Source of the DNA: FEN-1191 sp036490715
GTDB taxonomy: Bacteria > Pseudomonadota > Gammaproteobacteria > Steroidobacterales > Steroidobacteraceae
Length of the DNA: 64,000 nucleotides
Reading direction: 5' to 3'
Assembly: GCA_036490715.1 (NCBI GenBank)
Contig: DASXDL010000014.1
Span: forward strand, 1 to 64,000
The translations under genes were made by a program, and so were the position numbers. The notes beneath the pieces were generated by a model. The model had not been told where the DNA came from and did no database searches. It saw only the letters and a list, made by a program, of their open reading frames with translations. This document shows positions 54,929 to 63,739 of this stretch, one piece after another (the stretch's first letter is position 1; each line of letters starts with the position of its first letter).

Positions 54929-56883
54929 ATGCTGCCGACGTGCGCACTCCGACCGTGGGGACGGTGGCTGAGGTCTCCAGGCCGCGCTTACTGAGCTTGT
55001 GGGAAACCTCGCCGGGACTTAAGGGCTTTTTCAGCACGGTCGATCACAAGCAAATCGGCATCCGCTACATCGTCACCGCGTTCGTGTTCCTGATTCTGGG
55101 CGGCATCGAGGCACTGGTCATGCGGCTGCAGCTGATCGGCCCGGATCGCACGCTGCTGACGCCCGACCAGTACGACCAGCTGTTCTCGACCCACGGCATG
55201 ACGATGATCTTCCTGTATGCATCGCCGATCCTGTCGGGCTTTTCCAATTACCTGTGGCCGCTGCTGCTGGGCAGCCGCGACATGGCGTTTCCGCGCCTGA
55301 ACGCGCTGAGCTACTGGATTTATCTGGCCGCCGGCATCTTTCTGTACGTCGGTTTTCTGACCGGCAACGGCCCCAATGACGGCTGGTTCAACTACGTCCC
55401 GTACGCCTCGCGCGACTACAACCCGGGGCTGAACGAGGATTTCTATTCACTCGGGATGGTGTTCCTCGGCCTATCGGTCACGGTCGGGGCCGCCAATTTC
55501 ATCGTCACGGCGCTGCGCACTCGGGCGCCCGGCATGTCGATCAACCGGATGCCGATCCTGGTCTGGGGCACCCTGACCGCCAGCGCCGCCAACCTGCTGG
55601 TGGTACCCGCCGTCAGCCTGGCGTTCTTTCTGCTGTGGATGGACCGGCAGTTCGGCACCCACTTCTTTGATGCCAGCAATGGCGGCCAGCCGCTGCTGTG
55701 GCAGCACCTGTTCTGGATCTTCGGCCACCCCTGGGTCTATGCCATCGTGTTACCGGCCATGGGCATGGCTTCGGATGCGTTGCCGGTGTTCTGCCGCCGG
55801 CCGCTGGTGGGCTATTCGCTGGTCGCACTGTCGACCGTGGCCACGATGATCCTCGGCTTTGGCGTCTGGGTGCATCACATGTTCGCCACCGGGTTGCCTA
55901 GCCTGGGACTGTCGTTCTTCTCCGGCGCCTCGATCGCGATCACGGTGCCTTCGGCGGTGGCGGTGTTTGCGTGGCTCGCCACGCTGCGGCTGGGCCGTCC
56001 GGTCATCACCACCGCGTTCCTGTTCTTTGCCTCGATGATCGTGCTGTTCGTGATCGGCGGCGTGTCCGGCTTCATGACTGCCAGCGTGCCGGTGGACTGG
56101 CAATTGACCGACACCTATTTCGTGGTCGCGCACCTGCACTACGTGCTGATCGGCATCAACGTGTTCCCGGTGGTGGGCGCGGTCTATTTCTGGTTCCCCA
56201 AAATGACCGGGCGGCTGATGGATGAGCGCCTGGGACGCTGGAACTTCTGGACCATGTTCATCGGTTTTAATCTTGCGTTCCTGCCGATGCACCTGACCGG
56301 ACTGCTGGGCATGCCGCGGCGCGTCTACACCTATGCGGATGGCATGGGCTGGGACACATTAAATCTGATCACCTCGATCGGCAGCTTCGTGCTCGCCATC
56401 GGCGTGCTGCTGTTGATCATCAATGTGTTGCGCAGTCTCAAGCGCGGCGCAGTAGCCGGCGACAACCCCTGGGATGCGCCAACGCTCGAGTGGAGCGTGT
56501 CCTCCCCGCCGCCGCCGTACAACTTCGCGGTCATCCCGACCATCGCCTCGCGCCACCCGCTGTGGGAGGACCGGCTGCAGGAGAGCGAAGCACGCTCGTC
56601 GTTGAACTGCGGTCTGCAGCTGCAGACGGCCAAGGAGACCATCGGCACCACGGCGCTCGATGCCGTCCCCGACATGATCCTGGAGATGCCGGAAGACAGC
56701 TTCGCGCCGTTATGTGTCGCGATCGGCCTGTCGGTCACGTTCGCGGGGCTGCTGCTCAAGGGCTGGAGCGCGGTGTGGATCGGCGCGCTGATCGTCGCGC
56801 TGTCGATCCTGTCCTGGCTGTGGCCGCGACGGCAGCTGCGCGAACGCGAGCCGGCACCGGCGAGCGAGTCGGCGCATGGTTGA
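54925..56883 (+). CDS. ctaD: Cytochrome c oxidase subunit I (heme-copper oxidase)
   Basis: 652 residues from ATG 54925. Heme and copper ligands are present: His 90 (STHGM), His 268 and Tyr 272 (GHPWVY), His-His 317-318 (VWVHHM), His 403 and His 405 (AHLHY). The usual GHPE glutamate is Trp 270 and the lysine of the VPTGIK motif is Ala 346, so the classical D- and K-channel key residues are missing. Two extra C-terminal helices (about 595-645) follow the core. It overlaps subunit II (ATGA) and subunit III. It reduces oxygen to water at the membrane; pumping ability is uncertain. Confidence 0.93.
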   Translation: MNAADVRTPTVGTVAEVSRPRLLSLWETSPGLKGFFSTVDHKQIGIRYIVTAFVFLILGGIEALVMRLQLIGPDRTLLTPDQYDQLFSTHGMTMIFLYASPILSGFSNYLWPLLLGSRDMAFPRLNALSYWIYLAAGIFLYVGFLTGNGPNDGWFNYVPYASRDYNPGLNEDFYSLGMVFLGLSVTVGAANFIVTALRTRAPGMSINRMPILVWGTLTASAANLLVVPAVSLAFFLLWMDRQFGTHFFDASNGGQPLLWQHLFWIFGHPWVYAIVLPAMGMASDALPVFCRRPLVGYSLVALSTVATMILGFGVWVHHMFATGLPSLGLSFFSGASIAITVPSAVAVFAWLATLRLGRPVITTAFLFFASMIVLFVIGGVSGFMTASVPVDWQLTDTYFVVAHLHYVLIGINVFPVVGAVYFWFPKMTGRLMDERLGRWNFWTMFIGFNLAFLPMHLTGLLGMPRRVYTYADGMGWDTLNLITSIGSFVLAIGVLLLIINVLRSLKRGAVAGDNPWDAPTLEWSVSSPPPPYNFAVIPTIASRHPLWEDRLQESEARSSLNCGLQLQTAKETIGTTALDAVPDMILEMPEDSFAPLCVAIGLSVTFAGLLLKGWSAVWIGALIVALSILSWLWPRRQLREREPAPASESAHG

Positions 56884-57487
56884 GAGCGCCATTGCCACCC
56901 CGCGCGACCTGCCGGTCGGCCCGACCGGGCGCAAAGGTCTGGGATCCTGGGGCGTCGCCACGCTGATCGCGAGCGAGGCGGCCCTATTCAGCTACCTGCT
57001 CTTTTCTTATTACTATGACGGGGTCGTGACCCCGAGGGGCTGGCTGCTCGAGCCCAGTCCCAGCCTCAAGCTGGCGCTGCCCAATACCATCCTGCTGCTG
57101 CTGTCGAGCGCGGTGGCGTGGTGGGGTGAGCGCGGCATCCTGACGCGCCGGCGCAACCAGGCGCTGTGGGGCTTCGGGATCGCGTTCCTGATGGGCGCGC
57201 TGTTCGCGCTGGTGCAGTGGTTCGAGTGGCATGCCAAGCCCTACCACTTCGGCGCCAGCAACTACGCCTCGCTGTATTTCATCACCACCGGTTTTCACAT
57301 GGCGCACGTGCTGGTGGGGCTGCTGGTGCTGGCGGCGCTGTTCCTGTGGACGGTGCTCGACTATTTCAGTCCGCGGCGTCGACTGACCGTGACCGCCGGG
57401 GTGTTCTACTGGCACTTCGTCGATGTGGTGTGGCTGTTTGTCTTTACCACCTACTACATCACCCCGTATCTGGGCTTTGGCCGGTGA
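56876..57487 (+). CDS. ctaE: Cytochrome c oxidase subunit III
   Basis: 203 residues with about five transmembrane helices. The family pattern shows WGVATLIASEAALFSYLLFSYYY, WFEWHAKPYHF, SLYFITTGFHMAHVLVGL and VFYWHFVDVVWLFVFTTYYI. It is the short five-helix form of subunit III (long forms have seven). It overlaps both neighbours by four to eight bases in the same operon. Confidence 0.92.
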   Translation: MVESAIATPRDLPVGPTGRKGLGSWGVATLIASEAALFSYLLFSYYYDGVVTPRGWLLEPSPSLKLALPNTILLLLSSAVAWWGERGILTRRRNQALWGFGIAFLMGALFALVQWFEWHAKPYHFGASNYASLYFITTGFHMAHVLVGLLVLAALFLWTVLDYFSPRRRLTVTAGVFYWHFVDVVWLFVFTTYYITPYLGFGR

Positions 57488-57930
57488 GTGCCCAGCACGC
57501 CTCACTGAGCCACCACCCGGCACCGCACCGCGACCGGGTGTCACAGCTGACGGCGCTGTTCGGCGTGGCCGGCGGACCGCTGGCCTGGTTCGTCGAGGTA
57601 TGCGCCGGGTTCGCGCTGGCCAGCGCTCCGTGCTTCAGCAGCGCGGTGCGCACCACGCAGCCGGTCGCGCAACTGACCTGGACCTGGCCGGCGATGATCG
57701 CGGTGATGGTGGCCTGCGTGCTTACGGCGCTGATCGCCTGCGCAGTGTCGTACCGTACCTTTGCACGCACGCGCGCCGAGGCCCAGGGAGATCCTGCGCA
57801 CCTGATGGAAGTCGGGGCCGGACGCACGCGCTTCGTCGCGCTCTGGGGCGTACTGCTGGGCGCCGGTTTTGCGATCGCGGCGGCCGCGACCGCCATCGCC
57901 TTTGTGGCCGTACCTCGATGCGCCGGCTAA
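57484..57930 (+). CDS. Small membrane protein of the oxidase operon
   Basis: 148 residues from GTG 57484, sharing bases with the subunit III stop. Three hydrophobic segments (about 20-45, 64-84 and 118-143), with GGPLAWFVEVCAGFALASAPC in the first. Similar genes occur beside CtaG-type oxidases, but I know no assigned function; an assembly factor or accessory subunit is likely. Its 3' end overlaps the next cytochrome gene. Confidence 0.78.
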   Translation: MSAQHASLSHHPAPHRDRVSQLTALFGVAGGPLAWFVEVCAGFALASAPCFSSAVRTTQPVAQLTWTWPAMIAVMVACVLTALIACAVSYRTFARTRAEAQGDPAHLMEVGAGRTRFVALWGVLLGAGFAIAAAATAIAFVAVPRCAG

Positions 57931-58262
57931 GCCCGGTGCTGGTGCTGCTGTGTGGGCTGCCGGCCTGCCATGGCAGCACGCAGTCGCAGCAGCGGCACGA
58001 GGCCAAGGCCTTGATCGGCACCTATTGCGCCAGCTGCCACACGGTCCCCGGGATCGCGCGTGCCCACGGCCGCGTCGGTCCGTCGCTTGAGGGCATCGCG
58101 CGCCAACAGATTCTCGCGGGCCATTTCGCCAATACGCCCGAGACCATGATGCGCTGGATCGAGCATCCACAGCAGCTGCTGCCCGGCGACGCCATGCCCG
58201 AGATGGGCCTGACGAGCGAGCAGGCGCGAACCATTGCTGCCTACCTCTACACACTGGAATAA
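57918..58262 (+). CDS. Small lipoprotein cytochrome c
   Basis: 114 residues from ATG 57918, overlapping the previous gene by 13 bases. A lipobox LPAC (Cys about 17) marks a lipid-anchored periplasmic protein; the heme motif is CASCH, and the distal methionine is in PGDAMPEMGL. It may relay electrons between the alcohol dehydrogenase cytochrome and the caa3 oxidase. Confidence 0.88.
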   Translation: MRRLSPVLVLLCGLPACHGSTQSQQRHEAKALIGTYCASCHTVPGIARAHGRVGPSLEGIARQQILAGHFANTPETMMRWIEHPQQLLPGDAMPEMGLTSEQARTIAAYLYTLE

Positions 58263-58267
58263 CGCCG

Positions 58268-60139
58268 ATGAGACCCCTGATTGCCGTTCTCGCCTTGAGC
58301 GCCCTGCCGCTGACGGGGCTCGCACAGACCGTGCCGGCTCCGGTGCCTGCCGATGAAGTCTTCACGCTGGCGCAGATCGGTCACGCGATCGCCGCGCCGA
58401 CCCCGCAGGCCGGGCGCACCGCGGCCAGCCCAGCCAATGCGCCGGTCGACGATGGCCAGTGGACCATGCCGTCGAAGAACTACGCCTCGACCCGGTTTTC
58501 CTCGCTGACCGAGATCACGCCGCAGAACGCCAAGGACCTGAAGGTGGATTTCACCTTCTCGCTGGCGGTCAACAAGGGCCAGGAGGCCGCGCCGATCATC
58601 GCCGACAACACCCTGTTCGTGGTCACCGCCTATCCCAATTACGTCTACGCGCTGGATCTGACCAAGCCGGGCGCGCCGCTGAAATGGAAATTCGCACCCA
58701 AGCCGCTGCCGGCGAGCCAGGGGCTGGCCTGCTGCGACGTGGTCAACCGCGGCGGTACCTACGACAAGGGCAAGTACATCTTCAGCACCCTGGACGGACA
58801 GGTGATCGCGCTGGATGCGAAGAGCGGCAAGGCGCTGTGGCGCACGCGGCTGGCCAATCTCAATATCGGCGAGACCATCACGATGGCGCCCACCGTGGCC
58901 GACGGCCACGTCTACGTCGGCAACTCGGGCGGCGAGATGGGTGTGCGCGGCTGGATCACGGCGCTGGATGAGGACAGCGGCAAGATCGACTGGAAGGCCT
59001 TCAACACCGGGCCCGACAAGGACGTGCTGATCGGCTCGGACTTCAAGCCCTTCTATGCATCCGATCGCGGCCAGGATCTGGGCGTCAAGAGCTGGCCGCC
59101 CGAGGCCTGGAAGATCGGCGGCGGCAATGTCTGGGGCTGGATCACCTACGACAACGAACTGCACATGCTCTACCACGGCACCGGCAACCCAGGTCCGTGG
59201 AACGCCGACCAGCGGCCCGGCGACAACAAGTGGACCACCGGCATCTTCGCGCGCGATCCGAGCAGCGGCGATGCGCACTGGTACTACCAGTTCTCCCCGC
59301 ACGACAACCATGACTACGACGGCATCAACGAGCAGATCCTGCTCGACATGCCATTCGGCGGCACCATGCACAAGGTGCTGATTCACTTTGATCGCAACGG
59401 TTATCTGTACGTGATCGATCGGCACAGCGGCCAGGTGCTGTCGGCCGATCCCTTCGGTCCGACTAACTGGACCCGCGGGGTCGATCTGAGCACCGGCCGC
59501 CCGATCATCAATCCGGACAAGACCACCAAGGAAGGACAGGATGTCACCGACATCTGTCCGACCGCGTCGGGCTCCAAGGACTGGGAGCCGAGCAGTTTCA
59601 GTCCCGAGACCGGCCTGCTCTACATCCCGCACGAAAACATGTGCATGGACAAGAAGGATATGGAAGTCGGCTACATCGCCGGCACGCCCTACGTCGGTGC
59701 CGAAGTGCATATGAAGCCCGGCCCCGGCGGCAATCGCGGTGAGCTGACCGCCTGGGACCCGGTGGCGCGCAAGCCGGTGTGGGCGGTGAAGGAGATGTTC
59801 CCGGTCTGGTCGGGCACCGTGGTCACAGGCGGCGGGCTGGTGTTCTACGGCACCATGGACGGCTGGTTCAAGGCGGTCGATGCCAAGACCGGAGCGCTCG
59901 CCTGGCGCTTCAAGGTCGACAGCGGAATCATCGGCCAGCCGGTCAGCTACAAGGGACCCGACGGTCACCAATACATCGCCGTGCTGTCGGGAGTGGGCGG
60001 CTGGTCCGGTGCGGTGGTCTCCGGTCCGGTCGATCCGCGCGACGGCTCGGCCGCCCTCGGAATGGTCAACGTAATGTCGGATCTGCCGAAATACACCACG
60101 GCAGGAGGAACGCTGTATGTGTTCTCGCTCCCGCACTGA
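58268..60139 (+). CDS. xoxF: XoxF-type PQQ methanol/alcohol dehydrogenase
   Basis: 623 residues with a signal peptide (about 1-19). The eight-bladed quinoprotein shows the adjacent cysteine pair CC (155-156, in ACCDVVNRG), Glu 223 (GGEMGVRG), Asn 307 (GNPGPWN), and the catalytic Asp in HDYDGIN (D349-Y-D351). The extra Asp at position 351 is the residue that distinguishes lanthanide-dependent enzymes from calcium MxaF, which has Ala there. It oxidises methanol or other primary alcohols in the periplasm, passing electrons to cytochrome cL/XoxG encoded next. It begins five bases after the cytochrome gene. Confidence 0.9.
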   Translation: MRPLIAVLALSALPLTGLAQTVPAPVPADEVFTLAQIGHAIAAPTPQAGRTAASPANAPVDDGQWTMPSKNYASTRFSSLTEITPQNAKDLKVDFTFSLAVNKGQEAAPIIADNTLFVVTAYPNYVYALDLTKPGAPLKWKFAPKPLPASQGLACCDVVNRGGTYDKGKYIFSTLDGQVIALDAKSGKALWRTRLANLNIGETITMAPTVADGHVYVGNSGGEMGVRGWITALDEDSGKIDWKAFNTGPDKDVLIGSDFKPFYASDRGQDLGVKSWPPEAWKIGGGNVWGWITYDNELHMLYHGTGNPGPWNADQRPGDNKWTTGIFARDPSSGDAHWYYQFSPHDNHDYDGINEQILLDMPFGGTMHKVLIHFDRNGYLYVIDRHSGQVLSADPFGPTNWTRGVDLSTGRPIINPDKTTKEGQDVTDICPTASGSKDWEPSSFSPETGLLYIPHENMCMDKKDMEVGYIAGTPYVGAEVHMKPGPGGNRGELTAWDPVARKPVWAVKEMFPVWSGTVVTGGGLVFYGTMDGWFKAVDAKTGALAWRFKVDSGIIGQPVSYKGPDGHQYIAVLSGVGGWSGAVVSGPVDPRDGSAALGMVNVMSDLPKYTTAGGTLYVFSLPH

Positions 60140-60707
60140 AAGCTACGCCGCGCTGCTGAGTGCCGTGCTGCTGCTGGCCGGCTGCGGCCGCGGCATGCAG
60201 GCCGCGCTGCCGGCGCAGCAGGGTGCCGACACCGGCCCGGTGATCGATTCGGCCCTCGACCCTGGCGTTGATCACAGCCTGGTGACGGTCGATCCGCGGG
60301 CCGCGCAGTACTACGACAATCCGCAGGCCGTTCAGACCGGCAAGCTGCTGTTCGGCGCATTCAACTGCAGCGGCTGCCACTCCAACGGCGGCGGTGGCAT
60401 GGGTCCATCGCTAATGGATGATGAGTGGATCTACGGTGATCGCCTCGAGCAGATCCATCAGACCATCGTGCAGGGTCGGCCCAATGGCATGCCTTCCTGG
60501 GGCGGCAAGATCCCCGACCAGCAGATCTGGCAACTCGCAGCCTATGTGCGCTCGTTGTCGCTGCCGGCGACACTGGCAGCACAGAATGGTCCCACGCCGG
60601 GACAATCCCCGGCGCCCGTGCCGCGCGATGCGGCCCAGGATTCCGGCTGGTCGCCGCCCGATGACACCACCAATCACTACACCACGACCACCACGGGCCC
60701 GCAGTGA
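60117..60707 (+). CDS. xoxG: XoxG-like cytochrome c, lipoprotein
   Basis: 196 residues from ATG 60117, overlapping xoxF by 23 bases. A lipobox ends at LAGC (Cys 23). The heme motif is CSGCH (84-88) and the distal methionine lies in MPSWGGKIPD. The disposition after PQQ dehydrogenases matches cytochrome cL/XoxG, the direct electron acceptor of XoxF. A Pro/Thr-rich C-terminal tail of about 40 residues is unusual. Confidence 0.87.
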   Translation: MCSRSRTESYAALLSAVLLLAGCGRGMQAALPAQQGADTGPVIDSALDPGVDHSLVTVDPRAAQYYDNPQAVQTGKLLFGAFNCSGCHSNGGGGMGPSLMDDEWIYGDRLEQIHQTIVQGRPNGMPSWGGKIPDQQIWQLAAYVRSLSLPATLAAQNGPTPGQSPAPVPRDAAQDSGWSPPDDTTNHYTTTTTGPQ

Positions 60708-61516
60708 GCGCGCAACGATCGGTGCTGGCGATGCTGGCGGCGGCCTCACTGGTCAGTAACGTCACGGCCGCTGATCCGGCGAGCGCCGCTCGCACGCTGG
60801 TGGTGTGCGCCGATCCGAATAACCTGCCCTTTTCCAACCGCGCCGGCCAGGGGTTCGAGAACCACCTGGCGCAGCTGCTCGGCCGCGAGCTCAAGGCGCA
60901 CGTCAGCTACCTGTGGTGGGCGCAGCGCCGCGGCTATGTGCGCAGCACTCTCAATGAAGCCAAGTGCGACCTGTGGCCGGGCGTGGCCAGCGGTGTCGAT
61001 CGGGTCATGACCACGAAGCCCTACTATCGCTCGACCTACGTGTTCGTGACGCGCGCCGACCGGCATCTGACCTCGTTGTCATTCGATGATCCGCGGCTCA
61101 AGCGCCTATCGATCGGGGTGCAGATGATCGGCAATAACGCCACCAACACCCCGCCGGCGCAGGCCCTCGCCCGACGCGGCATCACTGACAATATCCACGG
61201 CTACATGGTCTACGGTCACTACGACCGTCCCAATCCGTCGGCCGAGATCGTGCGCGCGGTCGAGCGCGGCGAGATCGATGTCGCCGTGGTCTGGGGTCCT
61301 CTGGCCGGCTACTTCGCGCAGCGATCGCCGGTGCGCCTGCGCCTGGAGGCGGTGCCGGCCGACAGCGAGGACCCGCGGCTGCCGATGACCTATTCGATCG
61401 CGGTCGGGGTGCGCAGCGGCAATGCGGCGCTACGCGATCAGGTCGAACAGGTCCTGGAGCACGACAAGCCAACGATCGATCGGCTGCTGCGGGCCTACGA
61501 CGTGCCTTCGGCCTGA
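60704..61516 (+). CDS. xoxJ: XoxJ/MxaJ-like periplasmic binding protein
   Basis: 270 residues from GTG 60704 (sharing the xoxG stop). A signal peptide (about 1-22) precedes a solute-binding-protein fold with LVVCADPNNLPFSNRAGQGFEN and MTTKPYYRSTYVFVTR. This is the quinoprotein-dehydrogenase-associated SBP family (XoxJ/MxaJ) thought to help assemble or activate the dehydrogenase. Completes the F-G-J set. Confidence 0.88.
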   Translation: MSAQRSVLAMLAAASLVSNVTAADPASAARTLVVCADPNNLPFSNRAGQGFENHLAQLLGRELKAHVSYLWWAQRRGYVRSTLNEAKCDLWPGVASGVDRVMTTKPYYRSTYVFVTRADRHLTSLSFDDPRLKRLSIGVQMIGNNATNTPPAQALARRGITDNIHGYMVYGHYDRPNPSAEIVRAVERGEIDVAVVWGPLAGYFAQRSPVRLRLEAVPADSEDPRLPMTYSIAVGVRSGNAALRDQVEQVLEHDKPTIDRLLRAYDVPSA

Positions 61517-61594
61517 CCGGGAGTGGACCAGACCCGTAGCGGTGCCGACTCCTACGCCGGCACGCGGCGCCGGCGCTGTCCGATATAGGCTCCG

Positions 61595-61709
61595 CGATGA
61601 CCAGGTCGAAGCCCCGCTCGGCGGCGATGGCCGCCAACTCAAAGCCGATGCCGGTGGAAGCGCCGGTGATGAGGGCAGGCGGACGATCGGACAGCGTGGC
61701 TGTGGCCAT
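61595..61709 (-). pseudogene. Short-chain dehydrogenase, N-terminal remnant
   Basis: From ATG 61709 (with AGGAG upstream) about 38 residues read as a Rossmann start: ALITGASTGIGFELAAIAAE then FDLVIAEP, after which the sequence loses similarity. The catalytic Tyr-xxx-Lys part is missing, so it is a broken SDR gene. Confidence 0.75.
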
Positions 61710-61810
61710 GAGTAATCTCCTTGAGGGCGGCAGGCATGGTGACAACGTGCACGCAGGCACACTGTAGGTGAGCCACGCCCCACGCGTAGGCGAGCGGGCT
61801 GCGTTCAGTT

Positions 61811-63001
61811 TCAGTGCACCGCGCTCTGCTGCGGTTTGAGGATGACCTTGGTGGTCGAGTTCTGCTCCTGCTTGAACAGCCGATAGCCTTCCGGGGCCTG
61901 TTCCAGTGGCAGGCGATGGCTGATCAGAAAGGTCGTGTCGATTTTTCCGTCCAGGATCATCTGCAGTAGCTTGTCGGAATATTTCTGCACGTGCGTCTGC
62001 CCGGATCGCACCGTCAGTCCCTTCTCCATCAAGGCGCCGATCGGAAACTTGTCGGTAAAGCCGCCGTACACTCCCGGGATCGAGACGCGACCGCCCTTGC
62101 GGCACGCCAGGATCACCTGCCGCAGCGCATGCGTGCGGTCGGTGACCAGGCCCACTGCGGCCTTGACGTGATCGTAGACGTTATCGACCGAATGGCCGTG
62201 GGCTTCCATACCGACCGCATCCACGCAGGCATCCGGCCCGATGCCGCCGGTAAGCTCCGCCAGGGCTTCGCGCACCGGCGTGTTCGCAAAATTCACCAGC
62301 ACCGCGCCGAGCTTCTGCGCCAATGCCAACCGGCCCGGATGCTCATCGATCGCGATCACGCGCTCGGCGCCCATCAACAACGCCGATTGAATGGTAAACA
62401 GCCCGACTGGACCGCAACCCCAGACCGCGACGGTGTCGCCCGGCTCGATCGCACAGTTCTCCGCCGCCATCCAGCCAGTCGGAAGAATGTCCGACAGGAA
62501 CAGGACTGTTTCATCTTCGACGCCTTCGGGGATGACGATCGGGCCGACGTCGGCAAACGGAACGCGCGCGTAATGCGCCTGGCCGCCGGCATAGCCCCCG
62601 GTCAGATGGGAATAGCCGAACGCGCCGGTCATCGCGTGGCCGTACAGCAGTTCCGACATGCCGGCGGTCTCGGATGGGTTGGAATTGTCACAGCCCGCGT
62701 ACTGTTGCCGCTGACAGAAAAAGCACTGGCCGCAGGCGATCACGAACGGTACCACCACGCGCTGTCCGATCTTGAGCTTGCGGTTGCCGGCTCCGACCTC
62801 CACCACCGTGCCCATGAATTCGTGACCGAGCACATCGCCCGACTTCATGGTCGGAATATAGTGGTCGTACAGATGCAGGTCCGAGCCGCAGATCGCCGTC
62901 GAGCTGATCTCGATGATCGCATCGCGCGGATTGACGATCGCGGGGTCAGGAACGGTCTGCACCCGTACGTCGTGTTTGCCATGCCAGGTGAGTGCTCGCA
63001 T
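61811..63001 (-). CDS. Zinc-dependent alcohol/formaldehyde dehydrogenase
   Basis: 396 residues. Catalytic zinc ligands Cys 38 (ICGSDLH), His 60 and Glu 61 (GHEFMG); structural zinc Cys 90, 93, 96 and 104; NAD motif WGCGPVG. The long insertion with GYSHLTGGYAGGQAHYARVP fits the glutathione-independent formaldehyde dehydrogenase/dismutase subgroup. Near XoxF, which makes aldehydes from alcohols, formaldehyde or aldehyde oxidation is a sensible role, though the gene is on the opposite strand. Substrate unproven. Confidence 0.87.
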   Translation of the reverse strand: MRALTWHGKHDVRVQTVPDPAIVNPRDAIIEISSTAICGSDLHLYDHYIPTMKSGDVLGHEFMGTVVEVGAGNRKLKIGQRVVVPFVIACGQCFFCQRQQYAGCDNSNPSETAGMSELLYGHAMTGAFGYSHLTGGYAGGQAHYARVPFADVGPIVIPEGVEDETVLFLSDILPTGWMAAENCAIEPGDTVAVWGCGPVGLFTIQSALLMGAERVIAIDEHPGRLALAQKLGAVLVNFANTPVREALAELTGGIGPDACVDAVGMEAHGHSVDNVYDHVKAAVGLVTDRTHALRQVILACRKGGRVSIPGVYGGFTDKFPIGALMEKGLTVRSGQTHVQKYSDKLLQMILDGKIDTTFLISHRLPLEQAPEGYRLFKQEQNSTTKVILKPQQSAVH

Positions 63002-63033
63002 CGGGTGCTCCGGATAATGTCAGTCAGCAGGTG

Positions 63034-63606
63034 CTAGGCGCGCGGCGCGGCGTTCGGAGGAGCCGCGGTGGCGACCTCACCGGTCTCCATCAGTTGCTTG
63101 AAGCGCCGCAGGTCCTGATAGGCGCGCGTGCGCGGGTCGCGATGAAACAATCGAGCCAGCATTTCACCGACCCGTCCGCCGGTCTGTTCGTAGCTGATGG
63201 TCGCGGTCACCACGGTGCCGCGGCCGCCGGCCGCGTCGCGAAATTCCAGCTGGGCCCGGTGCAGCAGCTCGGTTCCGGACACCGTGCGCCAGGCGATCAG
63301 CGCGTCGGCCCGCGTCTCAACGACCTCGGTATCCCATACCGCCAGCTCATCCGCATCGCCCACCACCCAGCGCGCGTGCTGCGAGTCGAGCACCTCGACT
63401 CGTCGGACCCCCGCCATGAAGCGCGACAAGTGCGCGAAATCGCGGCAGAACCCATACAGCTCGGATCGCGGCCGATCCACTGTCACCGAGCGGCCGATGA
63501 CCTCGCCCTCGGTGTCCTCCGCGCTCGCAGCGCCGTCCTCGGTGGAACTGTGCTGGACAGACAGCGGGGCCTCAGTGGTCGCGGTGAGAACAGGTTCGGT
63601 TGCCAT
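63034..63606 (-). CDS. SRPBCC (polyketide cyclase/dehydrase-like) protein
   Basis: 190 residues from ATG 63606. The START-like pattern is seen in GRSVTVDRPRSELYGFCRDFAHLSRFMAGV, ARWVVGDADELAVWDTEVVETRADALIAWRTVSGTEL and RGTVVTATISYEQTGG. The family binds hydrophobic ligands; many members have no known role. The first 35 residues are low-complexity. The gene lies 33 bases upstream of the dehydrogenase gene on the same strand, so the two may be co-transcribed. It could be linked to membrane or stress responses rather than to polyketides. Confidence 0.83.
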   Translation of the reverse strand: MATEPVLTATTEAPLSVQHSSTEDGAASAEDTEGEVIGRSVTVDRPRSELYGFCRDFAHLSRFMAGVRRVEVLDSQHARWVVGDADELAVWDTEVVETRADALIAWRTVSGTELLHRAQLEFRDAAGGRGTVVTATISYEQTGGRVGEMLARLFHRDPRTRAYQDLRRFKQLMETGEVATAAPPNAAPRA

Positions 63607-63739
63607 GGTACAAATCTCCGTGCAGTGGCGTGCAGCATGCCTAGAGGCACCCAGCCGCTCTGTCTCCTTTGCGGTGCACTCACCGTAGGACGTCACCCGA
63701 TCGGATGGCCGAAGTCACCGACTCGGATAGACTGCAACG

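Noticed and set aside
58247..60136. 629-residue minus-strand frame opposite xoxF
   Set aside because: Antisense shadow; composition HRVG-rich, and the plus strand encodes a clear PQQ dehydrogenase.
61517..61810. Terminator or RNA gene between xoxJ and the dehydrogenase
   Set aside because: Apart from the SDR remnant no hairpin with T-run and no RNA gene could be supported by eye.
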